NCBI GenBank assembly: GCA_032718475.1
Contig: JAUCBJ010007494.1
Location: 18,243 to 82,242 of the forward strand
Source of the DNA: Nemertoderma westbladi
Lineage: Eukaryota; Xenacoelomorpha; Nemertodermatida; Nemertodermatidae
Direction of reading: 5' to 3'
DNA: 64,000 nt
Shown: positions 1 through 10,119 of the stretch, in pieces
Layout of the letters: every line of letters starts with the position of its first letter
Position numbering within the stretch: the stretch's first letter is position 1
Program-made: the position numbers and the translations under genes
The notes under the pieces: model-generated
Database searches by the model: none
What the model was told of the DNA's origin: nothing
The model's input: only the letters and a program-made list of their open reading frames with translations

Positions 1-2408
1 GTTATAATTAAAACAGTCAATTTGATATATTCTTCCGATTCCATAGGCGGCTTACACACCAACTCCCACCCTACAGCCCTATTTATCCCAATCCATCAAT
101 TTTTGTCACAGGTGGTCTGAGGATACTACATTATACAAAATGAGTTTTCCAACCTGATAACTCTGTTTAATTTGACAATGTTTATAATAATAACTTCACC
201 TCGATCCATATACCATATGCATCAAACAGTCTTGCAATGTAATAAATCTGCCCAATAACTCATTGAACCGGAAGGACTCCCCTGGCTGACAACATATATC
301 AAAGCTAAAGTAAACACTATCTCTCCTTCATAGACTTATGTCTTCAATATACTACCCAGAGACAGTCAGTCCCAGGTTATACAAAATTAGTTACCTCGGA
401 GCCAGCAGCTGCTACAGAGTATTACATAACACAAATCCATTTACTATAACATTGCCTTTCTTTCCATTTCTTTGTCACATTTTCTCAGTTACCCCCCCCC
501 CCCCCCCCCACACCCCTCCCCACCCCTATAAGCAGTCTCATCAAACCACCTGAACTATTGCAGGAGTTAAAAGTATCACATTGTCCTAATCCAAATCAAC
601 TTGAGAGACAAAGAGCAGCGTTTATTTATTTATTTTTCAGATACATCGCCAACACTTTCTTATTTTAGTTCATATTAAGTATAACTTATAAACTCTTAAC
701 CCAGTGGCTCCCTACTGTAAGAAATGTACGTACGCCAAATGTCAATATGTGCACCGCCTCGTCGGATTCCGAGTGGCCCACACCCGCCCAGGTGTGCCCA
801 CTGCGGATCTTCCGTAGTAAACCAATTTGGTCAGGTCAAATCCAAACATTCGCTGGAGATCACCAAATGGGGCGCTATGTGAAGTACCGTGCAGACACGA
901 TGATGACGATGATATCTCATTATGGTGCATCGCGACGGCTCAAAATTTCAACCCTTTTGGGATCTGTGAAGATATAGAGGAAAAGAAATTTTTTTTGCTT
1001 TATTTTTTTACCATTTGGCAACTTTTGTGCACCGGTAGAACAATGAAATAAAAAAAAAGTAAAAAACGAACCACCCTAGAAATCATTTTTAAATTTTTTT
1101 GGCCAGACGAATGACGAGGCTCCTATCAGTTGTCCCCCAACTCATTTCAGATTTCTTGTAATGTGGTGGATATTTCAAAATTTTCTGCCACGCCCACTTT
1201 TTGTAGTAGCATGTAAAATTATATTTGAGATGACAACACTCAATAGTTTAACCACTTAAGACATTCCCCATAAGAGCTTCTCGTATCATCCCCATAAGAG
1301 CTTTCCCCTTTTTGAGATTTTGAATAGCCTAATGTACCTCCTCTTCTTCAAATGGTTCAAATAAAAAGGTTTTAAAGTTATTCCTAGATTAATTTATCGA
1401 GATATTAGTACTTACTGTAGCCAAGTTACAACAGTACCAACAAAATCATATTTACCACTGTTTAATTCCCTGTAATGTTTCTCGAAAGTATATTGATATC
1501 AGTATTACCAGTGTCACATTCGTTGCCGCTACATTTCTGTTTCCAAATTTTTTACTGTCTCTCTGGCTGAGACTTGCTAGAATTTTTGACTGACTTAATT
1601 TCTAGTCATGTCTCGAATTCCGTAAGACTTTCTATATTTAATACGGGCCTCGTTTACAAGATGATATGATGCTGTTGTTATTGCAACGGCATTTATTTAC
1701 TTTATTATTTAAATCCATAGGCAGGCCTACACCGCATTATATATTTCACTAAATTCCGAATTACCCCCCGTCACCTTTTATATTAACCCTATTGACATAT
1801 GGTCTGCGTGACTTTTCCTAAAATTTAATGGGCTATCCAACAGCCAAAACGCCATTTACATGACTATGCTAGTTTTCGTGCTGTGGTCCCGTGTTCTGGC
1901 ACCCATCATCAGTTTTTTTCGTGCAAAAATTTTCAAAAATTTTTTGGCTCACTAACTAACATCAATTTATTTCCAGTATATAACGGTTTTTAGGAAGCTG
2001 ATCACGAATCAAATATGACACTGAAATATATCGTATATTGAAGATTAGGGCATTTTAGTATTTGTGTCAATATGCGCACCAAAAATACAATTGAAGCACA
2101 CATTTGATAATCAAAAATCATAACCAAATCAACCTGATTGTTAGATATTATGGGTTAACTGGTACGCTGATAACGAATATGACACCCAAAAATATCGTAT
2201 TATCCATCAAAATTCTATATTTGCAAAATTTAAGAGTTTATAATTTTGTGCTAGGCCTACTTGTACTTTTTGTTCTGGGGCACAAGAATGGCACCAAAAA
2301 TGGATCTGCATTACCGGAAATATTTATAACTATCGTCATCGTGATCAGCGACCTCAAAAACCCTTATACCATCAAAATTGTAATTTCTCGGAGTCGGATT
2401 GATTTAAA
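1..2408. other. Non-coding DNA left of the satellite
   Basis: No convincing gene is visible. The stretch is AT-rich, with a homopolymeric C run near 490-509 and scattered short open frames without recognisable domains. A more GC-rich patch at about 740-960 is open in several frames on both strands without coding character, and may be a decayed dispersed repeat. The segment near 1138-1190 (start CCCAACTCAT, later TTCTTGTAATGTGGTGGAT) resembles 32402-32470, which indicates a dispersed repeat family. Ancient undetected exons cannot be excluded. Confidence 0.5.
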
Positions 2409-2711
2409 GTCGGATTGGGCTGAGGCTGGTGGAAGGGTGGAGCTGCAGCCACAGTGGGTGGTATAGGGAGGAGCAATTGGATTGGGCTGAGTCTGGTGGG
2501 AGGGTGGAGCTGGAGCCACAGCGGGTGGCATAGGGAGGAGCAGTTGGATTGGGCTGAGGCTTGTGGAAGGGTGGAGCTGGAGCGACAGCGGGAGGTATAG
2601 GGAGGAGCAGTTGGATTGGGCTGAGGCTGGTGGATAGGTGGAGCTGGAGCCACAGCGGGTGGTATAGGGAGGAGCAGTTGGATTGGGCTGAGGCTAGTGG
2701 AATGGTGGAGC
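2409..2711. repeat. 67-bp satellite, left fragment (about 4.5 monomers)
   Basis: This holds the same monomer as the large array at 20313-28853, with landmarks GGATTGGGCTGAGGCTGGTGG, GTGGAGCTGGAGCC and CAGCGGGTGGTATAGGGAGG. The order of variants here (CTGCAGCCACAGTGGGTGG, then a GAGTCTGG monomer, then GAGGCTTGTGG) matches the order at 22330-22460, 22870-23000 and 24145-24270. This fragment and the right-hand array are therefore pieces of one array separated by element A. It joins directly into Gag zinc-finger coding sequence at about 2712, so the 5' end of A was lost at this boundary. Confidence 0.9.
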
Positions 2712-4161
2712 AGCTCATCAAGCCCAAATGTGTGTTGTGCGACGGGCCCCATTGTTTAAGTGTGTGTGAGGAGTTCCTAAAGAAATCCCTAAAAGATAGA
2801 CGCAAAGTCATGTGGGATAAGCGGTTGTGTTATAATTGTCTCAGACGAGGACACCAACGGCGAACCTGTTACTCCGACGCAAGGTGTGCAAAGTGCGGCG
2901 CGAAACATCATATTTTGTTGCACACCGAATTCGAAAGAAACAGCCCGAGTCAGGTAAGTGAATCTGAACTACATGTCCAATTCAGTGATGTGAACGACAC
3001 TGACCAAAGTTCTGAGATGGAAGAATTCTATACGGATGAATTCTCCGACAAAAACGAATCCTGTTACTTAATAAATACCGCAGTGTACCGAGCACTTACG
3101 TATGAGAAGGAAACCGACAGTGAGCTCCCCCTAACTACTCCTGACAGACAACCATCTTGGAAAGCACCAACTTCCAACGTAGGAATCCGAGAATTTCCCG
3201 TAGTGCAGTTGAGAGTCCACGGAGTAAATAACAGCTTATAGTGAACGCCCTCCTTGACTCCGGCAGCACTGGAACATTCATCGACAAAGAACTAGCCGAA
3301 GACATCTTTGCTGGACAACCCAAGTTCCGAACTAAGTTAAACATGTCAGGAATTATGCATGTTTGGAAATCTACAGTAATTGCAGATTACTATGTAGGTG
3401 CGTTGTCCACCCCCCAGGATGAACTAGGAGAACACAGTATAAGGTCAGTAAAAATGGTGGCGATAAAGAACTTCGCTACCAGCCAAGTGGAACCTTATAA
3501 CTGGGACGAGGATGATTGCACCCAGCAGCTTAAGATACCAAGATTCAACACAGACTACCCTGGAGTGCAAATACTCATCGGCCAAAATGCACATGAGGCG
3601 CTTGAGACATTGGAGAAACGGCCTGTTCAACCGCAACCACTACAAGTCTATGCGGGAAGAACTAGAGTAGGTTGGTACTTTACTGGCCCTTCCCGTAGAA
3701 CTCTCATGGAAAGACTGCCCAAAGAACGGGTCTACCAAGTAAGTAAATGGGAAGTGGAGGGCAGTGAGGTGGACGACCCAACTGAGGGAAGACCATACTC
3801 CTCAGATAATGACGACATCAACTCCAATGTAGATCAATGGAGACATTGCCTTGGGATGATTAATCCAGCCAACATCGCTTCCAGAGGAACAACTCCTCAA
3901 GAACTGATAGATACTCCAGGTTGGTTAAGTGGACCCGACTTCCTAAGTAAAGAAGAAGATGAATGGCCTCCTCATCTTACCACGGCGGAGATTAGACAGG
4001 CCAAGGGAGCGGGGAAAGTAACACAACAACTCAATCGCCCAGCTGGTCGTTTATGTTTACTGGAAAGAGACCGAAAACTGTCCGGAAACTATGGAAGGCA
4101 ATATACTCTTCCTACGACCACTTCCCTAATCCGACAAATATCTAGGGACTCCATAACATAA
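2712..4161 (+). pseudogene. Element A Gag zinc-finger/protease remnant with deleted pol
   Basis: The sequence encodes Gag-type zinc fingers (CVLCDGPH, LCYNCLRRGHQRRTC, CAKCGAKHHILLH), an acidic linker and a retroviral-type aspartic protease with LLDSGSTGTFIDKE. One missing base at about 3238, compared with B and C, shifts the frame between fingers and protease. After SSDNDD the frame jumps to VDQWRHC near the end of the RNase H region and after KGAGKV to the C-terminal tail QLNRPAGRL, so RT, most of RNase H and all of integrase are gone. The first of these jumps is shared with B; the second is larger than in B. Upstream, satellite sequence is open in frame with the zinc fingers, giving a chance chimeric ORF from 2561. 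Confidence 0.88.
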
Positions 4162-5780
4162 CAACATACGGAGTGGGTGTGTGACTATATTATTTTGCAT
4201 ATTTTACTATTTTTATAATTATGTATGTATTATTATGTAATTTTATTATAATCGTTTTCTTTAATTTTATTTAGTCGAATATTATTTTAGTGATTATTTA
4301 GTGCAATGTATATATTCGTGTTTATTACTTAATTATGTATATTATATATTTAGTGCGACGGCGAGAAATAATTATTTTCTCTTTCCTTACTGTCCGTATC
4401 ATATTATAAATACGTGACTACAGTAAGATGAAATCTCCGTACTTATTAAAGTACAATAAAGCTCCTACTATATTCGAGTATTATTGGTAAGCAGAGTATT
4501 AGGAATGCAAAGTTCAGATCCTCGTGTCTCGGCTAAACCAAGCTCTGGGTAGACCTTGAAAACGACTTGCCTCTTCTCACTGACATTGCTTCGTGCGATA
4601 TTGCTCTCATGCCGTATATTAAATAATACATATAGTAGCGTGATGTCCCTTTAACAGTAGCGTAAAACGCAAAATAAATGTGTTAAACCCTTTGACCATC
4701 TGCAATTCTAGTCTATTAAGATATCGTGGCACCCACCGATATACTTGAAAGACAAGCTTTAGAATCAGTGGTTAACGTCCCCAGACATGTCTGGAATAAA
4801 CCGGTGCCCATCCTAAATAATAACAATTAATATTTATTAAAATCTGTAAAATTCAGATCCATAAAAATTCTAGTCGATTAAGATATCGTAGCACTTACCG
4901 ATACTCTTAAAAAGACAATTCATAGAATTAAGGATCTTAGTCCCCAGACATGTTCTGGAATAAAATTGTGTCTATTTAATATTAAATAATAAAATTACGG
5001 GAATAAATTTAAATTCATCTCTTTAATGAATTTGATAAATTGTTATTTTATACAATTTATAATATTCCCAAAATTCCATTAATTAATAGATCATGGGAGC
5101 GGAGATTCACCCTATTAAGTGTATTAGTGTGCGAGAATCTCCAATATATAGTCAATAGCCGATAAAATTCATAAAATCATATATAAAGATGATATTGACC
5201 ATTAAAGACTTACTATTAAATAGCATCCCAGATCTGTATGCATGGGAATTACCCTAATTCTACCGCTAGCTTTCCATAATGTTACCATAGCAACAACCAC
5301 GCTAGAATTAGAAGTGAGTTAACAGAACAATAAAAAGCTTGCTCATTGAATAGCATACGGAATAAATAGCACACCGCTAGTATCCAAGGATACATAATAA
5401 CAACGTGACATTCTGGAAAGCACTTGACTACCGGACAAATGACCTGAATGTGTGATAGAATGTGTACAATTTGTGATAGTTACGTGGAATTTGTGCGTTT
5501 GTAGGTGAATGTTACTACTAAGGTGTGTTTTCAGTAGCGAGTCGCAATTGTGAAAGTAACCCTAACTCTGCAGTAAATCTAAGCCCTTGGGACGGACAGT
5601 GGAGTGACTCGTGCTGGTTGTCGTTGTCGTCGTGTAGCTACACGTTGGCAAAAAACACAGCAACGACGATACATCGGTGCTGAGAATCTCGCACTGTCCG
5701 GGGGCAGAGAGGGGTAGGCAGCGACGCCTGCTAGCCTAAATATAAACTCATTATAATATTAATAAACTCATATAGCAGAT
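4162..5780 (+). other. Element A spacer between ORF1 and ORF2
   Basis: This is non-coding in all frames but clearly alignable to 14251-15905 in B and 50248-51897 in C, including the block around 4492-4620 (GCAAAGTTCAGATCCTCG, CTCGGCTAAACCAAGCTC). It contains two tandem structured elements at about 4704-4815 and 4866-4980, described under the C copy. The A copy matters because its second element differs from B and C at paired positions: hairpin CCAGA/TCTGG instead of CTAGA/TCTAG, and loop-to-tail GCAC/GTGT instead of GCAT/ATGT. Confidence 0.75.
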
Positions 5781-6746
5781 ATGACTGAGTTGATAGAAGA
5801 TGATCTTGGTATCAGGGAGCGATATACTCTATTTTTACAAGCGTTTGTTGATAGCTTGATACGCAGCGACGCTGGTCCAACTACTATGGAGGACGATGGT
5901 CGTTATATCAAACCGCCAATGTTCCCAAGAGCAGCTCACGCGTGAGTTGGACTATAGAAAATTCACCGCTCGCTATACGCATTGTAATGGTACGTATATG
6001 GACTTCTTAACTACTGGTCATCCTATCGACCTACACGATACGGACGATATAGACACCGAAAGGGAAATGGTTTTATTTAAATATCATACCCAGTGGAAGC
6101 GGAACGATAAACTGAGACTCAAACACGAAAATTCTATTCGAAACCGACTCGAAAGTGAAGATGTTGAAGAGCCGGATAAACGCAGCGACTTCAACAAATA
6201 TCTGGAATTCTTGAGAGAAACATATCTCAATATTACCAGTCAACAGAATCTAGAAACTCGATATCCTCAAGGTATACATCATGACCGCATGGTAGAACTC
6301 AAACGGCTCTATTCCACTATGATGTATCTTACCGCCGATCGACCGCTACCTGTTATACCGGATAGCTTCGAACAGATGGAGGAATATTGTAAAACTGGAG
6401 AACGATCACCCGCGTTTCCCCTACAAGATGTGCGTCTTTGGTATTATTGCGATGAATGCCCTAGACCCAACCAACAAACGGAAAGACATAAACATCCGCG
6501 GAGACGTTGCACTAAACACGGTTTTACTCGCAATACTTGCAGGAGTTTCGAGCGAAATTTGTTTGACGTATCACCTACGCTCATTCGACTCAGACGATCC
6601 TTAAATAAACCAATGATCAGAGTTCAGGAATACTCGATCAGACCTCCTCATTCCCTAACAAGACCTCAGACTCTTGATCCTATTAGTATGACGGATCCGC
6701 CCGAGCTGTACTCACTGTTCAAAGATCTAGTGTTACCTGAACAATT
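5781..6746 (+). pseudogene. Element A ORF2, 5' part
   Basis: This begins ATGACTGAGTTGATAGAAGA and matches the N-terminal 321 residues of the C ORF2 protein (MTELIEDDLGIRERYTL). An extra T at about 5923 (ATGTTCCCAAGAG against ATGTCCCAAGAG in C) shifts the frame near codon 48. The rest reads in the other frame to LVLPEQ, where element B interrupts it. The zinc-binding-like cluster YYCDECPRPNQQ with downstream His and Cys is kept. The continuation lies at 18496. Frameshift, insertion and later internal deletion make this a dead gene. Confidence 0.87.
6742..6746. repeat. Target-site duplication of element B, left copy (CAATT)
   Basis: CAATT directly precedes the TGTAAAAG start of the 5' LTR and recurs at 18496-18500 right after the CGCGAACA end of the 3' LTR. 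A perfect 5-bp duplication is typical of BEL/Pao integration. It places the insertion in the ORF2 codons of element A equivalent to GAACAG-TTG at residues 321-322 of the C ORF2. Confidence 0.95.
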
Positions 6747-7975
6747 TGTAAAAGCTTTTACTGAATTGTCCGGTTATTTTTCCTTATTTTTCCCGTAAAG
6801 TACTCTGTAGTTGGTTTACCAGGCATAAAAAGGCCGTGTCCTTGCTGTACTGGTGTTTTAGCGGACATAAGAGCTATTTCTTCTGTATTTGTACTTTAGA
6901 GGACATAATCCGTAATTCCGTGACGTAAAAGCACGATACTCTTGAAAACAGTGTCGCTACCATGACGACGGCTAGCAGCTGATATTGCCACGTTGACGTT
7001 TCTTTGTTTCTCTGTTCTCTCGTTGTTCAGGTTGACCAATCAGAGCGTTTGTTATCTCTGTGTTGGAGGTATATACAGAAACTCAGTAGTTCAGTGTTAT
7101 TGTTTTTGTCCAGAGCCTAAGAACCGGCTTTGGCACCTCCGTGTTTTAGTTTTTAGTCTTACACTAGTAGGTTTAATTATAAAGGGCATATATCCTTTAA
7201 CGCACCTACCTGACTCATGGAATCACTGCATACTGATGACTGATGTCTGCATACTGCAGTACTGCATACACTGCATACTGTGTAACATTGTGCATACCTT
7301 TATATTGTTATACTGCTATTTACCGTCAGTTCTTCATAATATGGTTGATGAATAATTATATTTGGAATAACGATAAACAACCCCGAAACCCAATGTTCTT
7401 GATATACCGAAGGTAAGAGAGAAGGGTTACAGATAAACGATTGTGACTTATGTTAAAGTGGTTTGAAGTGAATCTAATGTTATTTGATAGACCCTACATG
7501 AGCCAGTCTGTGTTCCTTATATATGTGACTAAAATCAGTGAAGATCGGCAGATTAGTGTGCAGTATTGTGCAGCATTGTGTATGAGTGAGTCTGTTAAAG
7601 AAGCATTCCTAAAGAATGCGCCATATATGTGAATTATAATTAAGCCATATCGTTGTGAGTGGTTTAAGTCATAACTCTGTTTATATAGATAAAGCGCCAC
7701 GTCCTAAAGGAACTGTTAATATTCCCGAAGGTGAATAATATTGTCAGAGATTATATAATACTGTCAGTCGAATAATACATTAGGCTTACATAGCAATAAA
7801 ATTAAACCGTCGAACCCAATCTCCCGGGAATTTCCAGCGGGTGAATGGTCGCGCACGGATTGGTTTCGACTAGTGTAGTGAATCAAATACTTGTCATAGA
7901 CTAAAAACTGATTTAATATCTAGAAGACATCTTAATTTGGTGGGTTAAACTGCCAAAGGTCTGAAAGCGCGAACA
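6747..7975 (+). repeat. Element B 5' LTR
   Basis: It runs TGTAAAAG to CGCGAACA with TG/CA ends, 1229 bp. A CCAAT-type box (GACCAATCAGAG) lies near 7033, a TATATA near 7069 and a polyadenylation signal AATAAA at 7795-7800. A consensus splice donor, AAG|GTAAGAG, sits at 7411-7417 and is shared with A and C. The 12-mer TATATCCTTTAA at 7189-7200 is the exact complement of the first 12 nt downstream of this LTR. A 60-codon open frame (7450-7632, MLKWFEVNLMLFDRPYM) is also found in C. The 5' third (U3) differs strongly from C, while the remainder is similar. Confidence 0.95.
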
Positions 7976-7987
7976 TTAAAGGATATA
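7976..7987 (+). promoter_or_regulatory. Candidate self-priming site (element B)
   Basis: The first 12 nt after the LTR are TTAAAGGATATA. No TGG, expected for pairing to a tRNA CCA end, is present at or near this position. The reverse complement TATATCCTTTAA occurs in the LTR at 7189-7200. Annealed, its 3' end would abut U5 in the right orientation to prime minus-strand synthesis. The arrangement is conserved in C. Function is inferred by analogy with the self-primed Tf1 element. Confidence 0.6.
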
Positions 7988-7991
7988 GCTT

Positions 7992-8014
7992 CTTTATTGC
8001 AGTAAGCAATAAAG
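7992..8014 (+). other. Perfect 9-bp hairpin next to the 5' LTR (element B)
   Basis: CTTTATTGC, loop AGTAA, GCAATAAAG. It lies 16 nt inside the LTR boundary and is identical in C at 39897-39919. It may serve priming, packaging or dimerisation of genomic RNA. Just downstream, TACCGGTCGACCGGTA (8021-8036) is a perfect 16-nt palindrome that is slightly eroded in C. Confidence 0.7.
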
Positions 8015-8240
8015 TCGAAAGTACCGGTCGACCGGTAACCAGTAGGCCTGACTGCCTGATCATCCGGACCGGTACCTACAGCAGTATTATTCGATTTTGA
8101 TTGTTATATACCAGTAGGTCTTAATAATTAATCGGGGACGCCTGGTTTTTATTGAGATTTTACTTATTTCTGTCAAGTTTTATTTATTTGTAAGCCAGTA
8201 TTGAACAGAAGGCGTGTAAGCCTGATCAGATTGTACAGAC

Positions 8241-8815
8241 AATTTGTAGGCTGAGCTGTTGTCTGATTGCTGTTAAGTCCGAACGAATTGCAGTGTGTGT
8301 AGAGCACTTGTCCGATTAAGTACGGTTAGGAAGTAGGGGCAGCAACGCTGTAAGGTAATCCCCCAGATAAAGAATAAGTCGCACTACTGGGTTAGAGCGC
8401 ATACTCCCTAATCATTTCGGAGTCTGCATGTCCTGTAGTTTATTTAGGCTTGAGAGTAGTCTGCCATCGTTTAGTCTGTACTTTGTTTGTGTAAGTCTGT
8501 ACGGGTAGCGTATAATTTTATTTAGATAATTTGTAGGCTGGATAGTTGTCTGGCTGTTATTAGGTCTGAACGGATTGCTGCGTGTGTAGATCATCTGTCC
8601 GATTAAGTACGATTAGGCAGTAGGGGCAGTGAACACTGTAAGGTAAACCCCCAACTAAAGAATAAGTCGCACTACTGGGTTAGAGCGCATACTCCCTAAT
8701 CATTTCGGAGTCTGCATATACCGTAGTTTGTTTAGGCTTGATAGTAGTCTGTCAGTGTTCGGTCTGTATTTTGTTTGAGTAGTTTGTACGCGTAGCGTAA
8801 TATTTATTATTCAGA
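8241..8815 (+). repeat. Tandem duplication in the element B leader (period 287 bp)
   Basis: Two adjacent diverged copies start AATTTGTAGGCTG at 8241 and 8528. Each contains a GTAGGGGCAG ... CCCCCA pair, the block AAGAATAAGTCGCACTACTG and the block CATTTCGGAGTCTGCAT. The same duplication with period 288 occurs in C (40183 and 40471), so it predates the split of the two subfamilies. No long open frame is present; an RNA-level role such as packaging is a guess. Confidence 0.8.
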
Positions 8816-9748
8816 GTTTATGCGATTATTCGCAACATTCAAGTCCCCAAGTTTGTTCCTACAGTAATTGTGTTTGTTATACATACCGCTATAGTTAAAT
8901 TAACCTCGGTACTACACGGGCTGCTCGGCGTAGGTAAAGACTGGTGATTTTGTGCATCGGTCACTCCAGCAGATGCCGTGGTTCTTTTAGCTGTTCAAGT
9001 ATATTTAATTACTGATTAACTGTTGTGCAAGTACTCGTACCTAATTTAGGGTTTAGTGTACAGTGCTTTCCGAGAAGTAATTATTGTAGACATTATATTT
9101 GTGTTGTAAAGTGGTTGATAGGCACATTCGATTAGCTCTATTAACTTCTAGGTAGGAACACTCCGTGATACATAACGTAGAACCTATAGCGATACGGCTA
9201 TAGGTCGTCAGGCGGTGGCATTTTCCTATCTAGACAACGCAGTGTATTTACTACTACTTATTATTTCAAATACCGTAGTACCCTGTCCGCTGTAATAACC
9301 GGTTTTCTAACCCTTTGTTAGGCTGGTTTGTAGAATTCTTGTAAAATTACCCTAAAAATTCGTATTTTGCGTTTTTGTAAAATTTTGTGTTTATTTAGAG
9401 ATTGTAATCTCACCCGAATTGTACGTAATTTGTAGTATTAAGTAACTTAGGTAAATTAGAATTATTTGTTTTAGTGTCTCATAAGTAACACTTCACTGAA
9501 AGCGCACCGCTTTGTGTAGTGATTACCCCCAGAAATAATAACATTTATTTCAAACATTGACAAAACCCATTAAAACGGGTATATATATATTATAAATCAA
9601 ATCTAACGATTTATAAATCGTAGGCCTACAATACAAACATTAGGTCTCAATATAAGTTGGACTACTGCTCAAATAACGGTAATAAAGTAAGTAAGTAACC
9701 AAGTAACCCTAAAGTTCAGAAATTCAGTTATTTTAAAATAATTGATAT

Positions 9749-10030
9749 ACCGGTATTTACGATAGGCCTATTATCTTTATTCCTATAAATCTAGGCTGAA
9801 ATTATACCGGTACGTGTAATTAATTCTATTTCAGAATTATATATCCTACAGACTGTAAGCTGTATACCGGTATTCCAGATAGGCCTATTATATATTTATA
9901 TATATTTGTGCTAAAATTATACCGGTATTCGGTGATAAACCTAGTCTGTAATAATAGTTATATATACTATAAGCATACCGGTATTCTAATATATTATATA
10001 TATCACGCTACACTGAGTAGCAGTACCGGT
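9749..10030 (+). repeat. Six ACCGGT sites upstream of gag (element B)
   Basis: ACCGGT, mostly inside the palindrome TACCGGTA or ATACCGGTAT, occurs at 9749, 9806, 9866, 9921, 9977 and 10025, about 48-60 bp apart, in very AT-rich DNA ending 90 bp before the gag ATG. C has the same six sites with similar spacing. The half-site resembles Grainyhead-type AACCGG motifs, but no factor can be assigned from sequence. Confidence 0.6.
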
Positions 10031-10119
10031 GATTAATTACTAGGCTAGCAGTTAATACTGAGTTACTAGACTTGCTCAGACTGTAATACGGCAGTAGACA
10101 TTCAACTGTACACATAAGC

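Noticed and set aside
742-1051. Overlapping open frames on both strands (62-76 codons)
   Set aside because: No domain, no splice signals, and open in several frames; more likely an old repeat than an exon.
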